From contig CM055067.1 of assembly GCA_029204045.2 (NCBI GenBank), positions 30,082,838 to 30,146,837 of the forward strand: DNA of 64,000 nt, given 5' to 3'. The notes under the pieces are model-generated. The model worked only from the letters and a program-made list of their open reading frames with translations. It searched no databases and had not been told where the DNA came from. Below, piece by piece: positions 33,310 through 45,100 of the stretch; position 1 is the stretch's first letter, and every line of letters begins with the position of its first letter. The translations under genes were made by a program, and so were the position numbers. The stretch comes from Tillandsia leiboldiana. Its lineage: Eukaryota > Streptophyta > Magnoliopsida > Poales > Bromeliaceae.

Positions 33310-33579
33310 GCCACACCGTTGATACACGGTGGTGATACCACACCGTTGATACACGGTGGTGATGCCACGCCGTTGATACACGGTGGTGATGCCACGCCGT
33401 TGATACACGGCAGTGATGCCACACCGTTGATACACGGTGGTGATGCCACACCGTTGATACACGGTGGTGATGCCACGCCGTTGACGCACGGCAGTGAGGC
33501 CACGCCGTTGGTACACGGCAGTAATGCCACGCCGTGGGTGCACGGCAGTGATGCCACGTTGTAGGTACACAACGGTGAG
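33310..33579 (+). repeat. 27-bp minisatellite array 3 in element F (10 units)
   Basis: Units start GCCACACCGTTGATACACGG and end TGGTGAT or CAGTGAT. ACCGT and ACGGT arms flank a 6-base loop. Arms covary between units: CACCG with CGGTG (units 1, 2, 5, 6), CGCCG with CGGCA (units 4, 7, 8, 9), and GTTGT with ACAAC (unit 10). A single-copy relative lies in pol of element C (18305-18330). Confidence 0.93.
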
Positions 33580-34302
33580 AGTCTTTTGGATGTTTCGGAC
33601 TTTTGACCACGAGTTGGGCATCAGCTTTATGATCGCCTTGTGAGCCAGTTTTCAGTCCCGTTCACCGACTGTTTGGTCCCCGTCAGGGTGTTCTTTATGA
33701 GTTGAGGGATCGACTTCGACCCGTGGGTCCGTTGGGGTTATGATAGCATGTTGAGCGACCAACTGTGGCACAAGATTGTGTCTCTTGAGGATCCCTTTTG
33801 AGGGTAGCATGCAGTTGAGTAGTCCACTCGGGTAGTTTTGGATCGGGAAGTGACCGAGTGAAGACCCCAACTTATTGGATTTCCCTTCCTTATTGGACGA
33901 GTCTGCGGGTATGCTTCGGGTCGTCTTGTTGAGGGTGGCACCATGTTGTGGTTTGGTGCGTATTACACTTGTGGTTATTTCAGTTTTCCCCCAGCCTTTT
34001 AGTGGAGCCCTTGGTTTTTCACGTCTCAGCTCAGTAGTGATGCGATTTTTTTCCTCGCCCGTGATTTACTTGCCCCTTTGAGATCTGTGACAGAGTAATT
34101 GGAGTACGAGGGACGCCCGTTGCAATTTCTGGCTCGAGAGATGAGAGAATTGCACATCGAGTAATACCGTACTTGTTGTTGTTGTTGCGGAGTAATCACG
34201 AGGAGCGAGTGGGGGAGCTGGAGGCGTATTGTTAGATACCTAGCCGTGGTATTCTTGACTCCTGATGGGCTTGATCTAGTTTCGAGGACGAAACTTTCTT
34301 TT
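33580..34302 (+). other. 3' internal region of element F, no recognisable gene
   Basis: Homologous in position to the pol 3' end of A and C but I recognise only the final context TTTCGAGGACGAAAC before the PPT. A GTTGTTGTTGTTG run lies near 34172. Frames are short and overlap on both strands. Confidence 0.5.
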
Positions 34303-34314
34303 AGTGGGGGAGGA
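34303..34314 (+). other. Polypurine tract of element F
   Basis: AGTGGGGGAGGA immediately before the 3' LTR. Confidence 0.88.
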
Positions 34315-37300
34315 TGTGAGGTCCCGGAATCCCCCGCGTAGGGTTGCTGGTTATTGGGCAGCTTTCGGTCGCCGTTGGGGGTGTTGGTGCGCGTGTTGGG
34401 GGCCCAGAAATGGATTTGTGATGCAAATTGGGATTTGCTTGCATCACTGGAGGCCTGCGTGGGTTGCGCGCAATTTGGACACAAGTGGTGGACTTCGGGC
34501 TTAAATTGAGACCCCGTGGGAAGTTGAAGGACCCGTCGGGTGTTTAGAAGTGATTTCGCGCGTTTCAGATGTCAAAATTAGACTCCGGGTGAAGTCCGGA
34601 TAAAAGTTTACCTCTCCGGTCGCCTTCGGGAATTTTTAGAGTTGGAATTGGGCAAATCGGACTTTAAAAATGGACCCGGCGCGAAAATCGGATCGAGTGG
34701 GCATTCGGCAAATTTTCAGGTGAGAATTTGGAGAAATGGACATCGTTTTTGGATTCAGCGTGCAAAATCGCTAAGAATGGACTATTTATTTGTAGGATTT
34801 GGAGCCCGGATGAAGTGCGCGTTTTTCGAGGCAAAACGTCACGTTTATCGAGGTGTGCACGGCACGGGTCCCGAGGAAACGGCGGCGCGCCATTCGAGGC
34901 GGCCGCGTGACGGGACGCGCAGCAGCGCGTCAGGGGGGGGGCGCGGGGAGACGCGCCTCCTGCGCGGGCCACGTGGGGGCCCGCCACGTGGCGGACCCCC
35001 GTTGGCGCCCGCGCGGGCGCAGGGGAGCGCGCCCGTGTCACGGGCGCATGTCCCGCGCCTGTGGGCGGCACGGTGTCACGCGCCCGTGTGGCGCGTGAGC
35101 TGAGCGCCCGCGTGGCGTGCGGGGATTCGGCCACGTGGCCCGCCGCCTCTTTGCCTGGTCCTGGTGCACCCGAGCGGGTGTGGTGGACCGGCCGGTGCAC
35201 CGTGGACCGGTGCACCGTGGACCCCTCTCTCTCCCTTTCTCTTATTCTTCTCCTTCTTCCTCCCCGCAAGCCACCTCCTTTTCCTTCTTTCGTTTTCTTC
35301 TCCAACCGAGCGAGAGGAAGAGTGAGGGAGGAGGTTGTGGGAGTTGGCGTTTCGCGTCGCGGGCCTCGTGGAGCGCGCGAGGCTTCCGATGGGGGCGTTG
35401 CGGCGACGGCGGCGCAGTCGGGTGGGTCCCGTGTGTTGGTTTTACTGTATTTTTGTACAGTTTTTGGGGCGATCTTTTAGACTGTAACTGACCCTCTTGC
35501 TCCTTTCTGTGTTGGGCACCGTGCACCGTTTTGCGTGCGGACTCCGGCACCGTGCGCCGTTTTGCGTGCGGACTCCGTTTTGCGTGCGGATCCTGGCACC
35601 GTGCACCGTTTTGCGTGCGGACTCCGGCACCGTGCACCATTTTGCGTGCGGACTCCGGCAGCGGACATCGTTTTGCGTGCGGACTCCGTTTGGCGTGCGG
35701 ATTCCGGCACCGTGCTCCGTTTTGCGTGCGGACTCCGGCAGCGGACATCGTTTTGCGTGCGGATCGCGTGGAGGCCAATTGCAAGTGTCTACGAGCAATT
35801 GGTGGCAAATCGAGGTGGGTGGCCTTATCTCCAAGTTTTATGTACTGTACAGTATTTCTACTGATGTAGGACTATGCATGATAGTTATTTCATTGTGTAG
35901 TATGCTAGATTGTAGGAATTGTTATTCCTTTTATTATCTGTTAATATAGTTATCTTGGAACTTGACCTAGCACCCCCGTCATATGTTGTATGTGCAACCA
36001 GACTAGTAGAAAACCCTCACTTGGGCTAGGGTTATTTATGCTTAGACATCCACACTGTACCTTCATCCCTGGACATAGTGTTTTCTCGCCGGGTAGTGGG
36101 CCGAGAGGTCGGGACTTGCTTTTAGTGTGGGATGCTTTTACACTCTTGCCTGGGAGCAGAGTGGAGTCTGGTAGTTGTACTGGGTTGCTTATCTGTGCCG
36201 GGAGCCGTTTGGGTAAACGGTAGTCCCGGGAGGTCTTGTTTCCCTGTTGTGCCGTCGTGGAGGGAGCCGTTGCGCAGACGGCAGTCCCGGGCCGTCGAGT
36301 ATCTTCCGGTCCGTCTTGTTGGGAACCGTTGGGGTTGACGGTGGTCCCAGGTCGTTGAGTGTTGTCCGACCTGTTTTGTTACCCTGAGTTGTGGGTCGTT
36401 CCTGGCTGTGGAGTATCTCCAGCCAGTGAGCCTTGTGCTGCGAGCCGTTGGAGAGGCTAGTGTCTCGTGTTTCGAGTTAGCCGAGCAGCTGAGTCGTCGA
36501 GAGTGCTCCGACTGTTGTGCGAGGTATTTGGGGATCTTGAGCCCTACCGTTCTGAGAGTGAGCGTGGATTTTGACTAGCCTGCATATGCCAATGTTTGAT
36601 ACTCTATGCCGCGCCGTTCTACTCAGTTGGAGTCGCGTCCTGAGATGCCGCTGTGGATACGATGGTTGGCCTGTTGAGGCAGTTTTCCGCAGTTGAGGCA
36701 ACGATGGGCCTGTTGAGGCAGTTTTGCGCGAGGGATGAGTTAGTAGGACAGGACGCCCCACGTAAATCCCGTCCTCATGTGGATGTGTGGTAGTGGGCAG
36801 GAGCGTTCCTAGTCGACGGGCGCAGGCTTGACTGGACCTTTGAGGTAGTCAGTTCGTTTGGGTCGATTGAGCACCTTGGGTACGAGTGGTCTCTTTTACT
36901 TTCATCTGTTCCACTTTTGAGTGTCTAGATAGAGGCATGGTAGCTGTAGAGTAGTTTCCAGCTTTTCTTTCAGATTTCTTTGCCTGTTATCTTTTGCCTC
37001 TAGTAGACTTAGTGGGCAGACCGTTGGGCTTGTTGACGGTACCCACTGAGAACTACTGTGGGAAGTAGTTCCCACACCTGTCGTGGTGTCTTTTCCCCAG
37101 GGACTTCTTCTTCTGTTCCTGTGCTCCTGTTGCTGATCCTTCGGACCGAGGCGAGGGAGTCGCGAGCTAGTTCCCTACCCGTCGTTGGAGTGTAGCGGTA
37201 CCCCCCTTCAGAGGAGAGCTTCGGTTGATAGTTTAGTTCTTCTTCCTCTGTTGAGAGACCTTTGTAGAGAGGTATAGAGTTGTACTTTATTTTACAGTTT

Positions 37301-37616
37301 GAGAGACTGATGTAGTGAGGATATTTTCTTGTATCGAGGGCTTGTACACTGATGTACTTATTGGCGATATCTCCCTTTTGAGTTCTGTATCAGAGGATTT
37401 TGTATATGATAGTATTTGGGGAGATGGATATTGTATTATTTTCAGTTGTACAGTGTTTGGACTTCAGTTTTAGTAGTCTACTTTCAGCTCTCTGATATCT
37501 GTATACTGTAGTTGATTCTTTCTGCAGGTTAGACGCTTCGTCTGTACGGCAGTTTCCGTACAGATGGCGGATCTGTTGGCGAGCCCAGGTGGCAGTTTCC
37601 ACCCCGGGGCGTGACA
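34315..37616 (+). repeat. 3' LTR of element F
   Basis: 3302 bp, near-identical to 27123-30471 but with fewer TTTTGCGTGCGGACTC units and a longer G-run at about 34934. It ends GGGGCGTGACA and is followed by the GGCTG duplication. Confidence 0.95.
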
Positions 37617-37621
37617 GGCTG

Positions 37622-38780
37622 TGCCTGCAGCCTGTTCTTGTCTAATTTAGGTTGTAGGTGTCAGTCTTTCGGAATATTCGGCCCTTCAGGAAAGTCGATT
37701 GGTTTACTCTAGATCATGGTTTGGGCATTAGCTGATTGAGTCGTGGAGGGTTCTCTGACTTAGCTAGGTTTCTTTGGGCATTGTGAGATTGAGCCGTAGA
37801 GGGTTCTCCAACTGAGGGATGGTTATTTGGGTATTCGAGTTTCCGATCTGTTTGATCGTGGATTGTAGCCTGCATGTGCCGCTTTTTATGCCAGATGAGA
37901 CACGCTTGAGCTCGGTGGGGTCGCTCCCCTCGAGTTACGCTCCGGATGCGATGATGATGATGATGCGCCTAGTTGATACACTAGAGGTCGCTTTGCGTGA
38001 TACTGAGATAGTCCGATGGGACGCCCTGGTTGATACACTAGGGGGCGCAGGCTTGACTGGACCCGATGTGGCAGTCACTGAGATTTGAGTTATTGTGAGC
38101 ACCTCGTGAGCGAGTGGATGCATAGCATGTTCTTAGTAGAGTTTTCCTTTGAGCATGGTACTTGAGGCATATTAGCAGTAGAGAGTGTATGCATAGTATG
38201 TTCATAGTAGAGTTTTCCTTTGAGCATGATGTTTGAGACATATTAGCTGTAGTTCTTTTCCAGCTTTCCTATTATCTATCTGCATACCTATCTGTTTTGC
38301 CTCCAGTAGACTTAGTGGGCATACCGTGGATATTGGTGACGGTACCCACTGGGGACTACCTTCTGCAGTAGTTCTCACACCCGCTACGGTGACAGGTTTC
38401 TAGAGGTTACTGTTCCGGCCTGAGTTCGTGCGGAGACAGCTGATCGAGGTAAGGGCGTGACCGAGTAGTTCCTTACCAGCATTTTGAGAGTCAGAGGTAG
38501 ATGTACCCTGTATTTTTTAGTTTCCACTTTTGTACTGGACAGTCTGAGAGATTTGTATTGTATTTATTTTCATAGAGTGAGAGACTTTGTATTGAGGATT
38601 TATTTATATCCAGATGTTCAGTTATGATTTCTGTAGCTACTAGTTTTATTTCCGCTCTGATACATGTTTTAGCTATAGTTCTGACTTGCAGGGTAGACGC
38701 TTCGTCTGTGCGGGGGTTTCCATACAGATGGCGGATCTGTTGGCGAGCCCGGGTTGCAGTTTCGACCCCGGGGCGTGACA
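37622..38780 (+). repeat. 3' LTR of element A, segment 3
   Basis: Resumes LTR A after F and aligns to about 3111-4264. HP2 is conserved (GGGGACTAC with GTAGTTCTC); HP3 here has a C-A mismatch (CCATACAG arm). Ends GGGGCGTGACA with the GCGTG target duplication. Confidence 0.9.
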
Positions 38781-38785
38781 GCGTG

Positions 38786-40172
38786 CACACGCGTCCATCT
38801 GGCTCCATGAAACACCTTGCGCGCGCACCACAGGGTCCTCGGCGTGCTCGCAGCACCCCAAAAACCCCCCACGAAATTGCCCACTCCCCCCCCCCCCCCC
38901 CCCCTTGGACGCTCGGTTTGGAGCAAAAGGAGAAAAGGGGAAGAAATGGGGCATTTCGGCCCTTTATAGCCGAAATCCCCACATTCGGGCGCACCTTTCG
39001 GGCGCCCGAAAGTGGGTTTTGGGCTGCTACAGTGCCCCTGCACCCGCGGTCCACGGGCACATGCGCCAGCACCCGCCTGCGTGGGCCAATGGGCGGCCAC
39101 CACATCGCGGTACCCGCGGCCCACCCCGCGTCAACGTGGCGCAGCGTCGCGTCGCGCGTCGCGTCGCGCTGACCAGCGAATGGGGGCCCGACACGTGGCT
39201 TGCCCTCACTGACACGCGGCAGGGGCCGCGCGTCTTCCCGACGCGTGCCTGCCGCCTCGGCTGCTGGGGCCAATGGGGCGACGCCACGTGGCGCCCCCAC
39301 CTGCCCCCGCGCCTCGCACAGCGCGCCCCTGCTCCTCGGGATCCGCGCATCACCTCGGGATGTGAGCCGATTGCCTCAGGATTCATGCCTGCTACCTCGG
39401 GATCCGTGCCAACTGCCTCGGGATCCGCGCCACTGCATCGGGATCCGTGCTAACTGCCTCAGGATCCGTGCCACTACATCGGGATCCGTGCCAACTTGGG
39501 ATTCGGGAGCTGCTACAGTGGAATTCGGCCGGCCGTACGGCCGCTATAGTACATTTCGGGCGCGCTACAGTACATTTCGGGCGCCCGAATGTATGGCCAG
39601 ATTTTCGGATTTCGCCCGTTTCGCCCGTTTTCGCCCGTTTTCGTCTCGTTTTCGCTCAAACTTGACAGGGAGCCTCAACTTAACTTAATTTATCACGAGA
39701 TATCCAACATCTTCCATTTGGGCTATTTACGGGTCACCAAAGTCTCGCTGTATTCACAATCACTTACGGACCCCGTTCTCACTGCCCGGGTATCTGATCG
39801 ACGCGAAATTTTTACTGTGGCCTTAAAACATAATTACGGAGCTCCCAGAATTTTCTCAAAATTTTCTGGCACTATAAATTTTCTGCTAAAAATCTGGGCC
39901 CACTTTCTCATATAAAAATTCTAGAAGCCTTATTTTTAATCCGATTTCGGCCTAATTCACTCCCAGATCATCCTTTACTTCTCTAGATTCAATAAAAATA
40001 GTAGTCGATTGCCTCAGGATTCGTGCCCGCTACCTCGGGATCCGTGCCAACTTCCTCGGGATCCGCGCCACTGCATCGGGATCCGTGCTAACTGCCTCAG
40101 GATCCGTGCCACTGCACCGGGATCCGTGCCAACTTGGGATTCGGGCGCTGCTACAGTGGAATTCGGCCGGCC
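38786..40172 (-). repeat. Giant LTR D, main segment (minus strand)
   Basis: On the minus strand this looks like the U3/R part of an LTR related to I and G: G-boxes (CACGTGG) near 39195 and 39290, GGCGCCCGAAAG motifs, and a TATA box. It is interrupted by A on the left and by solo LTR I on the right. It contains a 638-bp tandem duplication and a 19-base C run (38886-38904). Frames on both strands follow base composition and are not genes. Confidence 0.65.
38963..38968 (-). promoter_or_regulatory. TATA-like box of LTR D
   Basis: GGCTATAAAGGG on the minus strand, about 60 bases upstream of a G19 run that would fall in the transcribed leader. It resembles the CTATAAAAAG context of LTR G at 59281. 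Confidence 0.5.
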
Positions 40173-43100
40173 GTACGTGTGAGGACCCGAATACCCACTT
40201 ATGAGATTACTGTCGGTTTAGTGGCCTTTGGTGGTGTTTGTGCGCAATTTGGACACAAGTGTTGGACTTTGGGCTTAAAAGGAGATCCCGTGGGAAATTG
40301 GAGGACCCGTCGAGTGTTTAGAGGTGGTTTCGCGCTGCGTAGATGTCAAATTTGGACTCCGGGCGAAGTTTGGATAAAAGATTACCACTCCGGTCGCCTT
40401 CGGGAATTTTTAGAGTTGGAATTTGGCAAATCGGACTTCGAATTTGGACCCAGCGTGAAAATCGGATCAAGTGGGCTATCCGGGGGCATTCGGCAAATTT
40501 TCGGTTGAGAATTTGGAGAATCGGACATCGGTTTTGGATTCAGCGCGCGAAATCGTTGAGAATGGGCTATTTACTTGTTTGTTTTGGAGCCCGGATGAAG
40601 TGCGCGTTTTTCGAGGCGACGCGGCACGAATTCCGAGACGTGGCGACGCGGCACGAAGCCCGAGGCGGCGCTGGCGCGCGGTTCGAGGCGCGTACAGCGC
40701 GTGGGGCGCACTGGGAACCCCGCCTTCAAGCGCGGGGGGCGCGCAGGGGCCGCCACGTGGCCGGCCCCCACTGGCACCCGCTCGGGGGCGCACGCCCGTG
40801 TGGCGTGCCCGTGTCCCGCGCCTGCGCGGGCGCGGTGTCACGCGCCCGTGTAGCGCGCGGGCTGCGCGCCCACGTGGCGCTCTTGAGTGCGCGCCGCGGG
40901 GCGCCTGCGTGGACCCGGTGCACGCGCCCGGCTGTGTGGACCGCGGGCTGGTGGCTCCCCATTGGCGGTGCACCGTGGACCCGGTGCATGAGCACCTTCT
41001 CTTCTTTTTCTTCTTCTTCTTCTTCCTTCTCCACCCCGAGCGCCATTCTTTCTTCTCTTCTCTTCCTTTCTTCTCCAACCGAGCGTGAGAGAGTGAGAGG
41101 GAGGGAGTTGTGTGGGGTGCGGTGGTGCGTCGTGGGCCTCGTGGAGCGCGCGAGTTTTTCCAATGGAGCAGTTGGACGGCGCGACGCGTCGAGGTAGGAC
41201 CCGCACTTGTTTTTGCGGTGTTTTGGCACAGTTTTAGAGCGATCTTTTGGACAGTGAATTTACCCTCTTGCTCTTATCTGTGTTAGGGACCGTGTTTTAC
41301 TGCACCGTTTTGCGTGCGGTCTCCGGCACCGTGCACCGTTTTGCGTGCGGACTCCGTTTTGCGTGCGGATTTTGGCACCGTGCTTTGTTTTGCGTGCGGA
41401 CTCCGGCACCGTGCACTGTTTTGCGTGCGAACTCCATTTTGCGTGCGGACTCCGGCACCGTGCACCGTTTTGCGTGCGGACTCCGGCATCGTGCACCGTT
41501 TTGCGTGCGGACTCCGTTTTGCGTGCGGATTCTGGCACCGTGCTTCGTTTTCATGCGGACTCCGGCACCGTGCACCGTTTTGCGTGCAGACTCTGTTTTG
41601 AGTGCGGACTCCGGCACCGTGCTCCGTTTTGCGTTCGGATCGCGTGGAGGCCAATTGCAAGTGTCTACGAGCAATTGGTGGCAAATCGAGGTGGGTGGCC
41701 TTATCTCCAAGTTTTATGGACTGTACAGTAATTCTACTGATGTAGGACTATGCATGATAGTTTATTTTCTTGTGTAGCATGCTAGATTGTAGGAATTGTT
41801 ATTCCTTTTATCATCTGTTAATATAGTTATCTTGGAACTTGACCTAGCACCCCCGTCATATGTTGCATGTGTAACCAGACCAGTAGAAAACCCTCACTTG
41901 GGCTAGGGTTATTTATGTTTAGACACCCACACTGTTTTTCTATTCCTGGGCATAGTGTTATCCTCGCCCGGGTAGTGGGCCGAGAGGTCGGGACTTTCTT
42001 TTAGTGTGGGATGCATTTGCACTCGTTCTTGGGAGCAGAGTGGAGTCTGGTAGTGTAGTGGGTTGCTTATCTGTGCCGGGAGCCGTTTGGGTAAACGGTA
42101 GTCCCGGGAGGTCTTGTATCCCTGTTGTGCTGTCGTGGGAGGGAGCCGTTGAGCAGACGGTAGTCCCGGGCCGTCGAGTATCTTCCGGTCAGTGTTGTTG
42201 GGAACCGTTGTGGTTGACGGTGGTCCCAGGTCGTTGAGTGTTATCCGACCAGTATTGTTAGCCTGAGTTGTGGGTCGTTCCTGGCTGTGGAGTACCTCCA
42301 GCCAGTGTGCTTTGTGCTGCGAGCTGTTGGAGAGGCTAGTGTCTCGTGTTTCGTGTGAGCTGATCAGCTGATTCGTCGGGAGTGCTCCGACTGTTGTGCG
42401 AGATATTTGGGGATCTTGGGTCCTACCGTTCTGAGAGTGAGCGTGGGTCTTGACTATAGCCTGCTTATGCCAATGTTTGATACTCTATGCCGTGCCGTTT
42501 TCCTCAGTTGGAGTCGCGTCCCTGAGATGCCGCTGTGGATACGATGGTTGGCCTGTTGAGGCAGTTTTCCGTAGTGGATGCAACGATAGGCCTGTTGAGG
42601 CAGTTTTGCGCGAGGGGTGAGTTAGTCGGACAGGACGCCCCACGTAAATCCCGTCCTCATGTGGATGTGTGGTAGTGGGCAGGTGCATTCCTAGTCGACA
42701 GGCGCAGGCTTGACTGGACCCTATGAGGCAGTCAGTTCGATTGGGTCGATTGAGCACCTTGGGTGCGAGTGGTCACTTTTACTTTCAACTGTTCCACTTT
42801 TTGAGCATCTAGATAGAGGCATGGTAGCTGTAGAGTAGCTCCAGCTTTTCTTGTTCAGATTTCATTGCACTGTTATCTTTTGCCTCTAGTAGACTTAGTG
42901 GGCAGACCGTTGGGCTTGTTGAGGGCACCCACTGAGAACTACTGTGGGAAGTAGTTCTCACACCCGTCGTGGTGTCTTTTTCCCCAGGAACTTCTTCTCC
43001 TGTTCCTGTTGCTCCAGTTGCTGATCCTTCTGACCGAGGCGAGGGAGTCGCGAGCTAGTTCCCTACCCGTCGTTGGAGTGTAGCGGTACCCCTTCAGAGG

Positions 43101-43983
43101 AGAGCTTCAGTAGATTAGTTTACTTCTTTTTCCTCTGTTGAGAGACCTTTGTTGTGAGGTATAGAGTTGTACTTTATTTTACAGTTTGAGAGACTGATGT
43201 AGTGAGGATATTTTTGTATTGAGAGCTTGTACACCGATGTATTTTATTGGAGATATCTCCCTTTTGAGTTTTGTATCAGATGACTTTTTATACGATCGTA
43301 TTTGGGAGATGGATATTGTATTTATTTTCAGTTGTACAGTGTTTGGATTTCAGTTTTTAGTAGTTACTTTCAGCTCTGATATCAGTATACTGTAGTTGAT
43401 TCTTTTTGCAGGTTAGACGCTTCGTCTGTACGGCAGTTTTCGTACAGATGGCGGATCTGTTAGCGAGCCCGGGTCGCAGTTTCGACCCCGGGGCGTGACA
43501 GTACGGCCGCTATAGTACATTTCTGACGCGCTACAGTACATTTCGGGCGCCCGAATGTGTGGCCAGATTTTCGGATTTCACCCGTTTCGCCCGCTCTCGC
43601 CCGTTTTCGCCCGTTTTCGTCCCGTTTTCGCTCAAACTTGACAGGGAGCCTCAACTTAACTTAATTTATCACGAGATATCCAACATCTTCCATTTGGGCT
43701 ATTTACGGGTCACCAAAGTCTCGCTGTATTCACAATCGCTGACGGAGCCCGTTCTCACTGCCCGGGTATCTGATCGACGCGAAATTTTTACTGTTGCCTT
43801 AAAACATAATTACGGAGCTCCCAGAATTTTCTCAAAATTTTTTGGCACTATAAATTTTCTGCTAAAAATCTGGGCCCCCTTTCTCATATAAAATTCTAGA
43901 AGCCTCCTTTTTAATCCGATTTCGGCCCAATTCACTCCCAAATCATCCTTTACTTCTCTAGATTCAATAAAAATAGTATCTCA
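39369..43983 (-). repeat. 638-bp tandem duplication in LTR D, second copy split by LTR I
   Basis: Copy 1 spans about 39369-40006. Copy 2 spans 40007-40172 plus 43506-43983. Both begin GATTGCCTCAGGATTC, carry a CCTCGGGATCCGTGCCAACT-type 21-bp minisatellite, then CGTACGGCCGCTATAGTAC, and end CAATAAAAATAGTA. A probable LTR boundary (minus-strand TGAGATACTATTTT) lies at 43983. Confidence 0.75.
40173..43505 (+). mobile_element. Solo LTR I
   Basis: A single LTR (40178-43500, 3323 bp, TGTGAGGACCCG to GGGGCGTGACA) flanked by target duplications GTACG at 40173-40177 and 43501-43505. It is related to but distinct from LTR F. No internal sequence remains, so it arose by recombination between LTRs. Terminal hairpins: HP3 43426-43447 and HP4 43471-43488 (GGGTCG, CAGTTT, CGACCC). 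A TTTTGCGTGCGGACTCCG array occupies 41285-41640. Confidence 0.93.
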
Positions 43984-45083
43984 TACCATTTTTTATCTAT
44001 ATTTATTTATATACCAAAAATCTTGTACATTACATTTTTCATACGCTCCGAGTAGATCTTCTCCGTAGTTCGCAACGCTCCCCGATCACACGATTTGCGT
44101 CTTCAACTTCAAATCAACGAAGTCCAATGTCGAATCCACGACGTCTAACCGAATCCACGGTTATCACCAATTTGGTACGAATCGATCACACGAACGCACC
44201 TCGCTCCGAATCCACGAAAGCGATAGCACCTTGAATCCACAAGGCCACGCGAATCCACGCGCCGATGTTCCTTTCAAAAATCGTTGTTTTGTTTATTGGT
44301 GGTGATGATAATCCGAATACTTAGATCATAGATAGACAAGAAAACACCATATAAGTATTCATCAATTTGATTCTACAAGAAATAGAGAGTTTGAAAACCC
44401 TAAAATCAAATTGATCAATATAAATGAAGAAACATGAAATTAATCGTGTTTTCCTTTCTTCTCTATATGTGGATTTACCTTTGATCCATTTTGGAACAAT
44501 AGGATTTTTGAAACCTTAGGAATCCAAGGGCTTACCCTAAAAGATGAATGCTATGGTTTATTTATAGGTTAGAAACCGTTTGGAAAGAGATAAGAATAAA
44601 AAACTGACTTAACAGAATTTTTCCCGCATGGCAGTCCGGACTAGATTTGGCTGATCCGGACTGTCGTCTTTTTCAAGAGAATTTCTTGAAAAACAGTTCG
44701 GGGTCCAGACTGGAATAACTTGATCCGGACTGATTCATGCGATATTGCAAAACCAAAGTTTGGGGTCCGGATTGGATAGGGGATGATCCGGGCTGGAATT
44801 TCGCATGAACCAAACCTTGTTCGGGGTCCGGACTGGATGTGGCTGGTCCGGATCCTGAACGTGTAAAATGTCCAGTTTTGATTTTTTATGCAATGAAAAC
44901 ATATTCCAAGTGTTTCTAAACTATAAGAATGTATTCAAATCACCAAAAATATTTAGTTAAACGCACCTGATCATTTTGAATCCATTCTTCTTGAGATTGA
45001 TGTATGTGATCGACAATTCTTCAACTTCAATCTTCAAGACTCAAAACACTTCACGAAATACCCCAATACAAAAATCCTTAACA
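43984..45083 (-). repeat. LTR of right SIRE-like copia element
   Basis: Minus-strand LTR beginning TGTTAAGG at 45083, next to its polypurine tract. It contains repeated CAGTCCGGAC-type motifs, a TATAAATA box and, further on, GAATCCACG-type short repeats (about 44130-44270). The far end near 43984 is uncertain because D abuts it and the partner LTR is not in the window. Confidence 0.7.
44559..44566 (-). promoter_or_regulatory. TATA box of right copia LTR
   Basis: TATAAATA on the minus strand, about 520 bases into the LTR. Position and sequence are typical of plant copia LTR promoters; activity is not shown. Confidence 0.55.
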
Positions 45084-45100
45084 ATCTCCCCCTTTGGTGG
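45084..45100 (-). other. Polypurine tract of right copia element
   Basis: Minus strand CCACCAAAGGGGGAGAT adjacent to the LTR start, matching the tract at 321-333. Confidence 0.75.

Larger units (their letters stand above)
27118..37621 (+). mobile_element. Element F, very recent non-autonomous LTR element with internal minisatellites
   Basis: Target duplication GGCTG at 27118-27122 and 37617-37621; LTRs 27123-30471 and 34315-37616; PBS 30480-30492; PPT 34303-34314. The LTRs are almost identical (about 1 percent different by eye, mostly in the first third). The 3.84 kb interior has no gag or pol frame; over half is three tandem arrays. Small relics of gag (about 32780-32830) and protease (about 33090-33280) show descent from an A/G-like element. 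Confidence 0.95.
906..38785 (+). mobile_element. Ty3/gypsy LTR retrotransposon A, with nested insertions
   Basis: The outermost complete element. It is bounded by target duplications GCGTG at 906-910 and 38781-38785. Parts are the 5' LTR 911-4264, PBS 4273-4285, gag 4562-5749, decayed protease to integrase about 5860-7500, PPT 7544-7556, and a 3' LTR in three segments (7557-8743, 26759-27122, 37622-38780). E, B (with C inside it) and F are nested in the 3' LTR. By eye its LTRs differ more from each other than those of C or F, as expected of the older host element. LTRs of about 3.4 kb around an internal region of only 3.3 kb are LARD-like proportions. The Tekay/Del assignment is inferred from LTR size, Met PBS and gag sequence. 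Confidence 0.93.

Noticed and set aside
30808..33579. CRISPR-like arrays of short direct repeats
   Set aside because: Units are contiguous with no unique spacers, and the setting is a plant retrotransposon.
33240..33610. Repetitive histidine/threonine peptides over array 3
   Set aside because: The 27-bp unit keeps all frames open; there is no start context and the same array reads open on both strands.
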